From Fulvivirga marina (GTDB taxonomy: Bacteria; Bacteroidota; Bacteroidia; Cytophagales; Cyclobacteriaceae), in NCBI RefSeq assembly GCF_016775155.1, contig NZ_JAEUGD010000066.1, forward strand, positions 1,073,202 through 1,137,201: 64,000 bases of DNA, in the 5' to 3' direction. The translations under genes were made by a program, and so were the position numbers. Below the pieces are notes generated by a model that searched no databases, was not told the origin of the DNA, and was given only the letters and a program-made list of their open reading frames with translations. Positions 28,416 to 37,394 of the stretch are shown here, piece by piece; the first letter of the stretch is position 1, and each line of letters starts with the position of its first letter.

Positions 28416-30590
28416 TTACAGTGTGGGTAGCTGATTAACCGATTTATCCTTAGATAACGTTATGAATACCCCTAGGAAAATAAACCTGGGTGCCGCTTGC
28501 TTTACAGGTCTTAATATGAATTCACCATTTTCATTGGGTTCGTTACTGCTCTCGAAACCAAATATGTTATCAAACCCAAATACATTGGTAACAGAGCCAT
28601 GGATAATGACATTGGACTTCAACAAATAGCTGGCATTAAGACTTAAATCATGATAGTCAGCCGTTTTCTCTGAATTAAATAATTCAAGATTAGGATTATT
28701 AAAAGGCCGGCCACTAGCGTAACTGTAGGTACCCCCCAGCTGTGTTTTCAAGGCGTTGATAAAATATTTAAATACCGCTGAAAAGTTATGCTCCGAAGCA
28801 AAAGTTGGTGCCGCCTGGTAAGGGAAATTATGATAATCCCTTTCTGTATCAAGGTAAGAATAAGACAACCAGTAGTCTACGCCTTTCAAAGTCTTGTTAT
28901 CTCTCCAAAAAACGTCTATACCTCTGGCATATCCATCGCCATTGTTCGTATAACTATCAGGGTTATAGCTCTGGGAAAACTTAATCAAGTTATCATAGTT
29001 TTTGTAGTAAGCCTCAACCCTAAAAGTCCTTCCGTTTTCCTCTCTTTGGTAGTTAATGATATAATGATCTGCTCTCTCATCTTCCAGACTGTTTTTTATT
29101 CTTACAAGGTCATTCCTGCCGGTTTGATTAAACTGACCATACGCCACTGACATCTGACTGTTTTCCCCTGTTTTATAAGCAATTGACAATCTAGGCACAA
29201 CATAGAACATATCCTGCATCCAGTTATATTCACCTCTAATACCTGCTCTGGTTACAAAACGGTTTGAAGTATACAGATCCATCTCTGCAAAGAGGGCTGT
29301 TAACCCCAAGTCAATTCCAAGTTCCTCATCGGGTTGCACTATATTTTCATAGGAATAGTCTCTTATGAAATGCTCGCCTCCAAACTGTAATGATAACTCG
29401 TCAGAAACATCATCAGCTATCACTGTTTTAAGGTGGATTCCCTCTTCACGCTCCTGATACTTTTCATCGTTAACATGGGTTCTTTCATTACTCTTGGTAT
29501 AGGAAATACCTGAAAACACGCTCCATTGATCATTAATGATACTTCTTAATGAAGTATTGATATATTGATAATTATTGGTCAGGTCCATTTTATCCTTAGC
29601 TGATGTATATATGATCCGGGGCTGGTAAACAACGAAGTCTGACCAGCTAAAATTTGAGTACATCTTAAGCTCATGCATATCGTTGAGTGCTTTTCTCAAC
29701 ATGAAGTTTCCTTCAATAGATTGTGGAGCCCGGTCCCAATCCAAATTTTGATCTACAGCCTTAAAGTAAGGTGTCAGATTAGTGTACTGAAGTTTTCCTG
29801 CAAAGGCGCCTTCTTTCATTTCACGAGTATGAGACACATCCGCCCCAACTGTCATTAGTGAAATATCGGTCCTTGTCTCATCAGGTACATCTTTGCTATT
29901 AAGAACTAACGCCGAGGAAAGTGCCTGGCCATACTCTGCGGAATACCCCCCCGTACTGAAGCTTGTCCCTCTAAACATGAAAGGGGAAAACCTTCCTCGT
30001 CCGGGCGTATTGGGTGCAGATGAAGAGTAAGGATTAAGCACTTCAATACCATCAATAAAAGTTTTAGTTTCATTACCCTCACCTCCTCGTACAAAAAGCC
30101 GACCTGTCTCCCCAACTATTTGCGTACCAGGCAAGGTATTTAACGCACCAGAAATATCGGCAGTAGCTCCCGCCGTAGTAACGATATCCAATGACTTAAG
30201 CACCTCTCGACTACTTTCTTCCCCGGCTGTAAATAATCCTGCACTAATTACTACAGCATCCAGTCGGTTTACTTTCTCTGTCAGAGTTATATCAAGAACT
30301 ACAGCTTCTGATGGCAGTTCAATAGGCATTTCATAGGTTTCATAACCTATATATGTAATCCTTAGCGCCAGACTCCCCTGTTCTGAAGTTGAAAAACTGA
30401 AAAAACCCTGCACATCCGAAGACGTACCATCATAGCTGTCAACAATAAAAATATTGGCTCCTATAACTGGCTCTCCCCTACTGTCCGTTACCCTCCCAGA
30501 AATATTGCTTTGGGCAAGGCCTGTCATTGTTATAATGCATAAACTAAAAATGGTAATAATATCTTTCATGGAGATTGTGTTTATTTTCAT
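28416..30590 (-). CDS. TonB-dependent outer-membrane receptor
   Basis: A 724-residue outer-membrane transporter. A signal peptide (about 1-27) is followed by a CarboxypepD_reg-like domain (about 29-115, SGRVTDSRGEPVIGANIFIV and GFFSFSTSEQGSLALRITYIGYE). A plug domain has the motif LFVRGGEGNETKTFIDGIEVLNP near residue 163. A 22-strand barrel ends in a typical aromatic-rich terminal region. The size is short for a SusC protein (about 1000), and no SusD gene is adjacent, so import of a siderophore or metal complex is likelier than of glycans. The ligand is not known. Confidence 0.93.
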   Translation of the reverse strand: MKINTISMKDIITIFSLCIITMTGLAQSNISGRVTDSRGEPVIGANIFIVDSYDGTSSDVQGFFSFSTSEQGSLALRITYIGYETYEMPIELPSEAVVLDITLTEKVNRLDAVVISAGLFTAGEESSREVLKSLDIVTTAGATADISGALNTLPGTQIVGETGRLFVRGGEGNETKTFIDGIEVLNPYSSSAPNTPGRGRFSPFMFRGTSFSTGGYSAEYGQALSSALVLNSKDVPDETRTDISLMTVGADVSHTREMKEGAFAGKLQYTNLTPYFKAVDQNLDWDRAPQSIEGNFMLRKALNDMHELKMYSNFSWSDFVVYQPRIIYTSAKDKMDLTNNYQYINTSLRSIINDQWSVFSGISYTKSNERTHVNDEKYQEREEGIHLKTVIADDVSDELSLQFGGEHFIRDYSYENIVQPDEELGIDLGLTALFAEMDLYTSNRFVTRAGIRGEYNWMQDMFYVVPRLSIAYKTGENSQMSVAYGQFNQTGRNDLVRIKNSLEDERADHYIINYQREENGRTFRVEAYYKNYDNLIKFSQSYNPDSYTNNGDGYARGIDVFWRDNKTLKGVDYWLSYSYLDTERDYHNFPYQAAPTFASEHNFSAVFKYFINALKTQLGGTYSYASGRPFNNPNLELFNSEKTADYHDLSLNASYLLKSNVIIHGSVTNVFGFDNIFGFESSNEPNENGEFILRPVKQAAPRFIFLGVFITLSKDKSVNQLPTL

Positions 30591-30692
30591 AAGGCTAAAT
30601 TGCTCATAGCCCAGACCTATTAAAAAAAAGTGTTACCGAACCGTAGAATAACCGGGAAGAGTTGATAATTTTAATAGAAGAGCAGACAAGCT

Positions 30693-31430
30693 ATGTCCGT
30701 AAAAGATAATTTTTCCAGGCAATCCGATCTATATGCTGCATACCGGCCACATTACCCTCCCATGCTTTATAATTATCTATTTGATAAAATAAAGAATTTT
30801 AATTACGCTTGGGACTGTGGTACTGGTAACGGTCAGGTAGCATACCAGCTATCGAAACGTTTTAAAAAGGTATGTGCAACCGACATAAGCAGCAAACAAC
30901 TCGAAAATGCCGTCAAAGTCCCAAATATTCAGTACATGCTGGCTCCTGCCGAAAGCACCTCCATTCCCTCATCATGTGTTGATCTCATCACAGTAGCCCA
31001 GGCGTTGCACTGGTTTGAAGTAGAGTCTTTTTATAAAGAAGTATTGAGAGTAGCCAGCCCCGATGCTACACTGGCTTACTGGGGTTATAATATATTACAA
31101 GTGAATGAAAGCATTGATCCTATTATTAGGCATTTCCATAATCATGTCGTAGGTGATTATTGGGACCCTGAGCGAAAGGTATTGCTGAAAGAATATGCAG
31201 ATATTAATTTTCCATTAATTAACCCTCGGCAAACCTACTTCCATTATGCTATACAATGGAACCTGAGTCACTTAAAAGGCTACCTGGAGTCCTGGTCTGC
31301 AGTACAGCATTATATACAGCAAAAGCGGCATAACCCCGTAGAAGCTCTGATAGACCAGATCCAAAGCCAATGGGATGACAATCAAGCTGTAACCTTTCCA
31401 ATATTTCTTGTATATGGAAGGATCAGTTGA
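30693..31430 (+). CDS. Class I SAM-dependent methyltransferase (UbiE/Methyltransf_11 type)
   Basis: A 245-residue protein with SAM motif I NYAWDCGTGNGQVAYQLSKR (about residues 37-56), an acidic motif II (CATDISSKQLENA) and the post-motif SCVDLITVAQALHWFEVESFYKEVLRV typical of Methyltransf_11 enzymes. The family methylates small molecules; the YRPHYPPMLYNYL start is also seen in trans-aconitate-type methyltransferases. The substrate is unknown. The terC gene starts 33 bases downstream, and its promoter lies within this gap. Confidence 0.88.
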   Translation: MSVKDNFSRQSDLYAAYRPHYPPMLYNYLFDKIKNFNYAWDCGTGNGQVAYQLSKRFKKVCATDISSKQLENAVKVPNIQYMLAPAESTSIPSSCVDLITVAQALHWFEVESFYKEVLRVASPDATLAYWGYNILQVNESIDPIIRHFHNHVVGDYWDPERKVLLKEYADINFPLINPRQTYFHYAIQWNLSHLKGYLESWSAVQHYIQQKRHNPVEALIDQIQSQWDDNQAVTFPIFLVYGRIS

Positions 31431-31458
31431 CCCGAAAAAGAAATTTCTTATATCTTTG
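31426..31458 (+). promoter_or_regulatory. Predicted promoter of terC
   Basis: TATCTTTG at 31451-31458 matches the Bacteroidota -7 element TAnnTTTG. GTTG at 31426-31429 is a weak -33 element with a 21-base spacer. The start codon at 31464 lies only about five bases past the box, so the mRNA would have almost no leader. Confidence 0.42.
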
Positions 31459-31463
31459 AGGCC

Positions 31464-32201
31464 ATGGAAATCTTTTTACTACCGGAAACGTGGGTTGCTC
31501 TGCTTACCTTGACATTTCTTGAGATAGTATTGGGTATAGACAACATCATATTTATTTCTATTGTCTCCAACAAACTTCCACAAAACCAACAGACTAAAGC
31601 CAGAAACCTAGGTCTCTCCCTTGCTCTGGTATTTAGAATCGGACTCTTACTGGGTATCACCTGGATTATCACTTTTACAGAGCCCCTATTCACCTTATTT
31701 GATCTGGGTTTTAGTGGACGTGATCTCATTCTATTTGCCGGAGGTATCTTTCTGATCATCAAAAGTACTTTGGAGATCCACCAAAAAATGGAAGGTGAAG
31801 AGCACTTGGATATCAGCAAAGGTAGTACTACAATGCTTTTGGTAATTTTTCAAATCATATTATTGGATGTCATCTTTTCGTTTGACTCGATATTAACGGC
31901 AATAGGTTTAACTGACCAGGTTATTCTTATGATCGTTGCTGTTATAATATCTATCGCTGTGATGATGCTATTCTCAAAAAAAATAAGTGGCTTTATTAGC
32001 AAACACCCTACTCTGGAGGTATTGGCATTGTCTTTCCTCATTCTTATAGGTTTTATGCTTGCCATAGAAGCTTTGCATTACCATGTCCCTAAAGGGTACA
32101 TCTATTTTGCTGTATTCTTCTCTCTTATGGTTGAGTTCCTTAATATGAAAATGAGAAAAAGTAAGAATCCTGTAAAACTCAAAAAAAGATTGAGGGAATA
32201 A
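31464..32201 (+). CDS. TerC family integral membrane protein
   Basis: A 245-residue protein with about seven transmembrane segments and the TerC signature LEIVLGIDNIIFISIVSNKLP (about residues 19-39) plus VIFSFDSILTAIGL (around residue 138). The conserved acidic residues within membrane helices fit a metal-ion carrier. Family members take part in tellurite resistance and in manganese efflux that supplies exoenzymes. No ter operon is present, so a role in manganese handling is the more likely one here. Confidence 0.93.
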   Translation: MEIFLLPETWVALLTLTFLEIVLGIDNIIFISIVSNKLPQNQQTKARNLGLSLALVFRIGLLLGITWIITFTEPLFTLFDLGFSGRDLILFAGGIFLIIKSTLEIHQKMEGEEHLDISKGSTTMLLVIFQIILLDVIFSFDSILTAIGLTDQVILMIVAVIISIAVMMLFSKKISGFISKHPTLEVLALSFLILIGFMLAIEALHYHVPKGYIYFAVFFSLMVEFLNMKMRKSKNPVKLKKRLRE

Positions 32202-32312
32202 TTGAGAGAATAATAAAATAGCTATTGGTAGTTCTACCTAAAGTATTTTTTTTTTAACTTTTAGGTTACCATAAGCTAAATGGTGATATGAATTTTAATA
32301 TTGCAAACCTAA

Positions 32313-33602
32313 ATGAGCAAATTTAAAGGGGTCTTAAAGGGTATAAAAGATACCAAAAAAGACATTTTCGATCTTATTGAAAAAATTGAAAAGGCTGCGC
32401 CTCATGCAGACGGAAACCAAATACTTGAGATACTCGAGGCATATAAGGAAAAGGTAGCTTCGAACATTATCTCTATCGAAGACCAATCAAAGTCTTTAAA
32501 ATCTGAATATAATCAAACCCTTGACTTAAAAACCCAAGAGCTAAAGAAGGAGATTAACCTGCTTAAAAAGACTAACGAAACTGTGGTATCCAATAATTAT
32601 CTGTTGGAGTATAAGAAAAAGGATCTCATGTTACTGGCTGATAACCTTGAAGAAGCCTATGAGGAAATCTCCCAGAAGAATGATGAACTCCGGGAGCAAA
32701 AAAAGCAGATAACAGAACAAACAGAAAAGTTAAGAATAGCTCACGAGCAGATCCTAAAGAAAAACAAAGAACTGGAAATGCAGAAAGAGTCAATCATGGA
32801 TCAGGCAGAATACCTCCATGAAGCGAATAAGACTATTTCAAACATGCATGCCGAAGTTGAAAAACAAAAGGATGAAATTCTTAAAAAAAACAGAGAGCTC
32901 ATTAACCTCAACAATGAAAAAAATAACCTGATAGGTATTGTAGCACATGATCTCAAAAGCCCTTTAAACCAGATAAAAGGTTTTACAACAATCATAAAAC
33001 TTACCTCTGAGCTGGATGATGATACGCTGAAGTACCTGGAAAGCATAGAAGTAAGCGCTAACCGCCTTAATGAAATGATTGCTAAAATACTTGATATTGA
33101 AGCTATTGAATCCAGAAAACTCAATATTAAGCTTGAGGAGACCAACCTTACGGAGGTTATCAAAGAGTGTGTATCAAGATACAGAATTACTGCCAAAGAA
33201 AAAGGCATAGTCATTAATGAGCAAATAGATGACAATGTGCGCGTCAATATTGACATCAGCTTTGTGAACCAGGTTTTTGAAAACTTGCTCTCCAATGCTA
33301 TTAAATTTTCACCTAGCGACACAGCTATATCTGTAAGCTTAGTTCAGAAAGGTGATAAGGTTACTTTTAATATTTCAGATCAGGGGCCTGGTATAAGTGA
33401 GGAAGACCAAAAGAAACTGTTTGGTAAATATCAGAAGCTAACTGCAAAACCTACTGGCAACGAAACCTCCACCGGTCTTGGCCTCTCTATTGTCAAACAA
33501 TTTGTTGAAGCCATGGGCGGAACCATACGATGTGAGAGCACCCTTGGAGAAGGCACCTCTTTCATTGCTGAATTTGAGGCCATGGTACCTGCCAAGTACT
33601 GA
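32313..33602 (+). CDS. Coiled-coil cytoplasmic histidine kinase
   Basis: A 429-residue kinase with no membrane segment. A long coiled coil (about residues 60-205, repeats such as EQTEKLRIAHEQILKKNKELEMQKES) leads directly into HisKA with His212 in GIVAHDLKSPLNQIKGF, and a HATPase_c domain (NLLSNAIKFS, DQGPGISEED, STGLGLSIVKQFVEAMGG). It lacks a PAS or GAF sensor, so its signal probably comes through protein contact. No response-regulator gene is adjacent, making it an orphan kinase. Confidence 0.93.
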   Translation: MSKFKGVLKGIKDTKKDIFDLIEKIEKAAPHADGNQILEILEAYKEKVASNIISIEDQSKSLKSEYNQTLDLKTQELKKEINLLKKTNETVVSNNYLLEYKKKDLMLLADNLEEAYEEISQKNDELREQKKQITEQTEKLRIAHEQILKKNKELEMQKESIMDQAEYLHEANKTISNMHAEVEKQKDEILKKNRELINLNNEKNNLIGIVAHDLKSPLNQIKGFTTIIKLTSELDDDTLKYLESIEVSANRLNEMIAKILDIEAIESRKLNIKLEETNLTEVIKECVSRYRITAKEKGIVINEQIDDNVRVNIDISFVNQVFENLLSNAIKFSPSDTAISVSLVQKGDKVTFNISDQGPGISEEDQKKLFGKYQKLTAKPTGNETSTGLGLSIVKQFVEAMGGTIRCESTLGEGTSFIAEFEAMVPAKY

Positions 33603-33663
33603 AATGAATATGAACTAAAACCAGTTAGAAAAGAACGGCAATGAGAATCTATACTCCAAACTC

Positions 33664-33792
33664 ATGAAAAAACTCAAAAAACTTTACGAAAAATATAAGG
33701 AGTACGTCCGAGTGGACCTGATCATGTATGCGGCAATGTTCCTGATGATAATCCTTTACTTTTTATACACTGCTCTTTTTGCAGCCCGCTAG
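33664..33792 (+). CDS. Small single-span membrane protein (42 aa)
   Basis: A 42-residue frame: a basic amphipathic start (MKKLKKLYEKYKEYVRVDL) followed by one hydrophobic span (IMYAAMFLMIILYFLYTALF) and a short end AAR. Charge pattern and topology fit a genuine small membrane protein with the N-terminus in the cytoplasm. It lies 61 bases after the histidine kinase gene on the same strand, so it may be co-transcribed. No function can be given. Confidence 0.6.
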   Translation: MKKLKKLYEKYKEYVRVDLIMYAAMFLMIILYFLYTALFAAR

Positions 33793-33902
33793 CCTTTTTT
33801 CAAATTCATAAATACAGGATCAATAATTAGCTTCATTGATTACTGGTTTTTTACATAATGTAGCTTATATTGTGGGTTGAATTATGATGAAAAAAGTTAA
33901 AC

Positions 33903-34817
33903 ATGACAGTGTCCAACCTTAAAAAATTCCTAATATCATTAACCCTGATCATAGTCTCCCCCCATATCAGCCATGGACAGATTAATGATAATAATACCCA
34001 TGCAGTACTTTGGAAAATCTCCGGAAACGGATTGAGCAAACCTTCATACCTATACGGGATTGTAAATTTCCTTCCTAAAAAAGAATATTCAGTTCCCCGA
34101 AAGGTTAAAAACGCTATGAAGGACTGTGAAGTATTCGCTACCAAACTAATTTCCGACAACTCATCTCAGAAGAAATTTAACAAAGCAGTAAGGATCCCAA
34201 ATGATGGATGGATCAATGATTACCTGACGGATGATGAGTTGAACCAGCTCAGATTGCTGCTAATGATGAGGTTTGATGTCCGTGAACATGCCTACCACTT
34301 CAACTATAGCCGCCTGCAGCCTATCATATTGGTTACAACAACTACAGCATTAAACCTCGATAAGAATATAATCTTCCCTGAAGAAGAACTTTCGGATATT
34401 GCCAGAAAAAATAAAATGACAACCAAGGGACTGGGAACCATACAGGAAGAAATCAATGCCTTTGAAAAGTTCCCTATAAAAGACCAGGTAGAAGCGCTTA
34501 AATATACAGTGAATAATTTCGAGCAACACCTGAAGAATTATGATCAACTGGTGAAGTTCTACATAGAAGAAGAAAATCTGGAAAAGGTTAAAGAAGAAAC
34601 TTTAAAAGCTACCAATGAAAGTAAGCCTTTCCAGCAATATTATTATTCTGAGAGGGTGAAAAACTGGTACCCTGAAATCAAAAAAACCATCCAGAATAAC
34701 AGCACTTTTTTTGCCTTGGGCGCCCCCTTTCTTTCAGGAAAAGGTGGTCTGATCCAAATGCTTAAACAAGAGGGGTTTGAAGTACAGCCAATAACTATAG
34801 CCAAAGAGAAAAAGTAG
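33903..34817 (+). CDS. TraB/GumN family protein lacking the metal-binding residues
   Basis: A 304-residue secreted protein (signal peptide about 1-25, ending in SHGQ) with TraB/GumN layout: VLWKISGNGLSKPSYLYGIVNFLP near the start and FFALGAPFLSGKGGLIQMLKQEGFEVQPI near the end. Active relatives carry His in the first motif (YGTMH or GTIH), Glu shortly after, and His in the last motif (GAGHL). Here they read GIVN, ATKL and GAPF, so all three are replaced. It is therefore probably a catalytically dead member. Related TIKI proteins are metalloproteases. The gene stands alone. Confidence 0.82.
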   Translation: MTVSNLKKFLISLTLIIVSPHISHGQINDNNTHAVLWKISGNGLSKPSYLYGIVNFLPKKEYSVPRKVKNAMKDCEVFATKLISDNSSQKKFNKAVRIPNDGWINDYLTDDELNQLRLLLMMRFDVREHAYHFNYSRLQPIILVTTTTALNLDKNIIFPEEELSDIARKNKMTTKGLGTIQEEINAFEKFPIKDQVEALKYTVNNFEQHLKNYDQLVKFYIEEENLEKVKEETLKATNESKPFQQYYYSERVKNWYPEIKKTIQNNSTFFALGAPFLSGKGGLIQMLKQEGFEVQPITIAKEKK

Positions 34818-34896
34818 TGATATACAACGCTCTGCGTCCCAGGCAAATCTCTGATAAAAATTCAGATATATTTCTAGGCCGGTAAATTATCGGTGA

Positions 34897-34904
34897 TATC
34901 TTTG
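34897..34904 (+). promoter_or_regulatory. Predicted -7 box for the DUF4494 gene
   Basis: TATCTTTG fits TAnnTTTG. The -33 element is weak (TTTC at 34871-34874, 22-base spacer). Transcription would start near 34911, 38 bases before the ATG at 34949. Confidence 0.42.
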
Positions 34905-34948
34905 CAGTCCTCGAAAAATATCTTGTAAAACAAAAATCAGAAAGAAGA

Positions 34949-35449
34949 ATGAAGACCTGGTACTCATGCAAAGTTAAGCACAACAAAGAAGGGGATGATG
35001 GACTATTAAAGCAGGTAACGGAAGCATTTTTGCTAGACGCCGTATCTTACACCGATGCTGAAGCAAGGATCAATGAAGTGACTGCCAGAGATATTTCGGG
35101 TGAGTTCAGCGTTACCCATATAGCCAAGACTAATATCGCAGAAGTTATTAACTATGAGGATTCCGACACATGGTTTAAATGTAAAGTATCATACTCCACA
35201 GTAGATGGTGATAGCGAAAAAGAAGTAAAGGTCAATACATACCTGCTGGTTTGTGCCTTGCATGTAAAGCAAGCGTTTGAAAGAATTGAAAAGCACTTTG
35301 AAGGCATGCTTGTACCTTACGATATTCCTTCAATCACACAAACAAACTTTATAGAGGTTTATCCTTATATAGCTGATGAGATTCCTTCAAACCTGAAGCC
35401 GATCTCTGAGGTAGAAATAGAAGAAGAAACAGAAGAAGTAGAAGAGTAG
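34949..35449 (+). CDS. DUF4494 domain-containing protein
   Basis: A 166-residue protein of the DUF4494 family, restricted to Bacteroidota. The start MKTWYSCKVKHNKEGDDGLLKQVTEAFLLDAVSYTDAEARI is the family signature, followed by the segment WFKCKVSYSTVDGDSEKEVKVNTYLLV. An acidic tail (EVEIEEETEEVEE) ends it. There is no signal peptide, so it is cytoplasmic. The function is unknown. A strong terminator follows directly, so the gene is probably monocistronic. Confidence 0.9.
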   Translation: MKTWYSCKVKHNKEGDDGLLKQVTEAFLLDAVSYTDAEARINEVTARDISGEFSVTHIAKTNIAEVINYEDSDTWFKCKVSYSTVDGDSEKEVKVNTYLLVCALHVKQAFERIEKHFEGMLVPYDIPSITQTNFIEVYPYIADEIPSNLKPISEVEIEEETEEVEE

Positions 35450-35467
35450 AACTAATTGAAAATAAAA

Positions 35468-35506
35468 AGAAAAAGGCTATCATTGATTCAGTGATAGCCT
35501 TTTTCT
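35468..35506. terminator. Bidirectional terminator after the DUF4494 gene
   Basis: AGAAAAAGGCTATCA (35468-35482) pairs perfectly with TGATAGCCTTTTTCT (35492-35506) across a 9-base loop. It separates the DUF4494 gene from the convergent bestrophin gene. The stem core GGCTATCA recurs in the terminator at 47693-47733. Confidence 0.85.
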
Positions 35507-35526
35507 TTTAAAGGGTTTTCTAACAT

Positions 35527-36402
35527 CTAGTCTCTAAGCAAAATCTCCCTCACATTATTCTTGATCTTCTCAGCAAGTTCGTCAATAGGCAAGTCATTAG
35601 TATCACCACCAAACGGATCCTCAATTTCTTCAGCTATTAACTCTACACTAACCAGAATAAAAAATATCAATAGCACAATGGGTATGGTCCAGTAACCAAA
35701 CTCCGTTATAAAAGCAAAAGGCAGTGTAACGGTAAAAGTAAATATAAACTTCTTAATGTACATACTATAAGAATATGGTATCGGAGTATTTTTTATCCTT
35801 TCACAGCCACCAAGAATATCGGAAAACTCCTTTATCTCTTTATCTATCACGAATAGTTGTTCCCCAGTCAATACCTTCCCTTTATAAAGCTTATTCACAC
35901 GCTCATAAAGCATTAATGAGATCATATTTGGGATATGCTCCTTTCCTTTAAGTCTCTTGAGAAAATCATCTTCAACAATATCGAGATCATTGAGGTTAAC
36001 CCCCTTGCGGAGATGCTCTTTCATAGCCACCACAAAATTGGGTATCATCTGGGCAAAGAACCCACGCGAAGCAGCATCATTATCAGGCACAAATGCACTC
36101 ACTTTCGCAGCCAGATTCCTGGTATTATTTACCAATAGTCCCCATAGTTTTCTCCCCTCCCACCAACGGTCATAAGCTGAGTTGACTCTAAAAACCAGGA
36201 ACAAACCCAAAACAATACCTAAAAGGGAATGTACAGCCGTAGTACTTACAAAATTTAGCTTAAAATAATCTAGTATAAAATAAGCAATTATAAAGGTATA
36301 AATCAGCATAAATATCAAACCAGGCAAAAGCAACCTGAGCACCTGCCTGCTGTAAGAATGAAAGATGAGACCAAACCAAGTCTTGGGGTCATATTTTACC
36401 AT
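35527..36402 (-). CDS. Bestrophin-like ion channel (UPF0187)
   Basis: A 291-residue membrane protein of the bacterial bestrophin family: VKYDPKTWFGLIFHSYSRQVLRLLLPGL at the N-terminus, SLLGIVLGLFLVFRVNSAYDRWWEGRKLWGLLVNNTRNLA (about 79-118, the family hallmark), IPYSYSMYIKKFIFTF and the acidic end EEIEDPFGGDTNDLPIDELAEKI. Bacterial homologues form pentameric cation-selective channels, while animal ones pass chloride. Its length is normal. It is convergent with the DUF4494 gene. Confidence 0.93.
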   Translation of the reverse strand: MVKYDPKTWFGLIFHSYSRQVLRLLLPGLIFMLIYTFIIAYFILDYFKLNFVSTTAVHSLLGIVLGLFLVFRVNSAYDRWWEGRKLWGLLVNNTRNLAAKVSAFVPDNDAASRGFFAQMIPNFVVAMKEHLRKGVNLNDLDIVEDDFLKRLKGKEHIPNMISLMLYERVNKLYKGKVLTGEQLFVIDKEIKEFSDILGGCERIKNTPIPYSYSMYIKKFIFTFTVTLPFAFITEFGYWTIPIVLLIFFILVSVELIAEEIEDPFGGDTNDLPIDELAEKIKNNVREILLRD

Positions 36403-36535
36403 AGCATATCAAATATTTGGGTTAGCAAATTAAACTCAGTTTTCTATTAAAACCAAAACACGAAACCTGTCGGTGATCTACTGCGTATATGAATTTATAA
36501 TAGTATATATATGATATCATTTTAATATCAAAATT

Positions 36536-37390
36536 ATGAATCAGGAAAAAGAAACCAGTCCCGTATCAGGTTACATCATGTTAATCATTGTTGCATTACT
36601 TTTCTTTTCAAGTTTGTTCATCTTAATTGCTACCAAAAACCCGTTTTTCATTTTAGGCATACTCATAAGCATCATTTTATGCCCAGGCTTCTTCTTTGTA
36701 AACCCCAATAGTTCTCGTGTACTTGTACTTTTTGGAGATTACAAAGGAACCGTAAAGAAAAATGGATTCTTTTGGGTAAATCCATTTTTCGTAAAAACTA
36801 ACATTTCACTAAGGGCCAGAAATTTTGATAGTGAGCGGGTCAAAGTGAATGATAAAGTCGGTAACCCAATACTCATCGGGGTTATTTTGGTATGGCAAGT
36901 AAAAAACACCTTCAAAGCCGCCTTTGAAGTGGATAATTACGAGGAGTTTGTGCGTATTCAAAGTGATGCTGCTGTAAGAAAGCTGGCAGGGCAATACCCT
37001 TACGACAACTTTGAAGACAATGAAGCAGAGATCACCTTGAGATCAGGGCTAGATGAGGTAAATCATGCCCTGGAAGAGAACCTCAGCCAAAGATTAGATA
37101 TTGCCGGCATTAAAGTCATAGAGGCCCGCATTGGCTACCTGGCATATGCATCGGAAATTGCCAGTGCCATGTTGAGAAGACAACAAGCCACGGCCATTGT
37201 TGCAGCACGACATAAAATTGTAGAAGGAGCGGTAAGCATGGTGGAGATGGCGCTGGACGACCTTTCAAAAAGAGAGGTAATAGATCTCGATGAAGAAAGA
37301 AAAGCTGCCATGGTAAGTAACCTGATGGTAGTGTTATGTGCTGATAAGGATGTAACGCCCGTGGTGAATTCAGGCACACTAAACCACTAA
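36536..37390 (+). CDS. SPFH-domain membrane protein
   Basis: A 284-residue protein with two hydrophobic segments (about 10-32 and 34-52) followed by an SPFH/band-7 domain (PNSSRVLVLFGDYKGTVKKNGFFWVNPFF, then VKVNDKVGNPILIGVILVWQVKNTFKAAFEVDNYEEFVRIQSDAAVR). A C-terminal helical part contains SAMLRRQQATAIVAARHKIVEGAVSM. SPFH proteins form membrane scaffolds that regulate proteases or membrane order. It is followed after 4 bases by a frameshifted membrane gene and then an Arc-type regulator gene, an arrangement found elsewhere in Bacteroidota (recalled, not checked here). Confidence 0.9.
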   Translation: MNQEKETSPVSGYIMLIIVALLFFSSLFILIATKNPFFILGILISIILCPGFFFVNPNSSRVLVLFGDYKGTVKKNGFFWVNPFFVKTNISLRARNFDSERVKVNDKVGNPILIGVILVWQVKNTFKAAFEVDNYEEFVRIQSDAAVRKLAGQYPYDNFEDNEAEITLRSGLDEVNHALEENLSQRLDIAGIKVIEARIGYLAYASEIASAMLRRQQATAIVAARHKIVEGAVSMVEMALDDLSKREVIDLDEERKAAMVSNLMVVLCADKDVTPVVNSGTLNH

Positions 37391-37394
37391 CATA

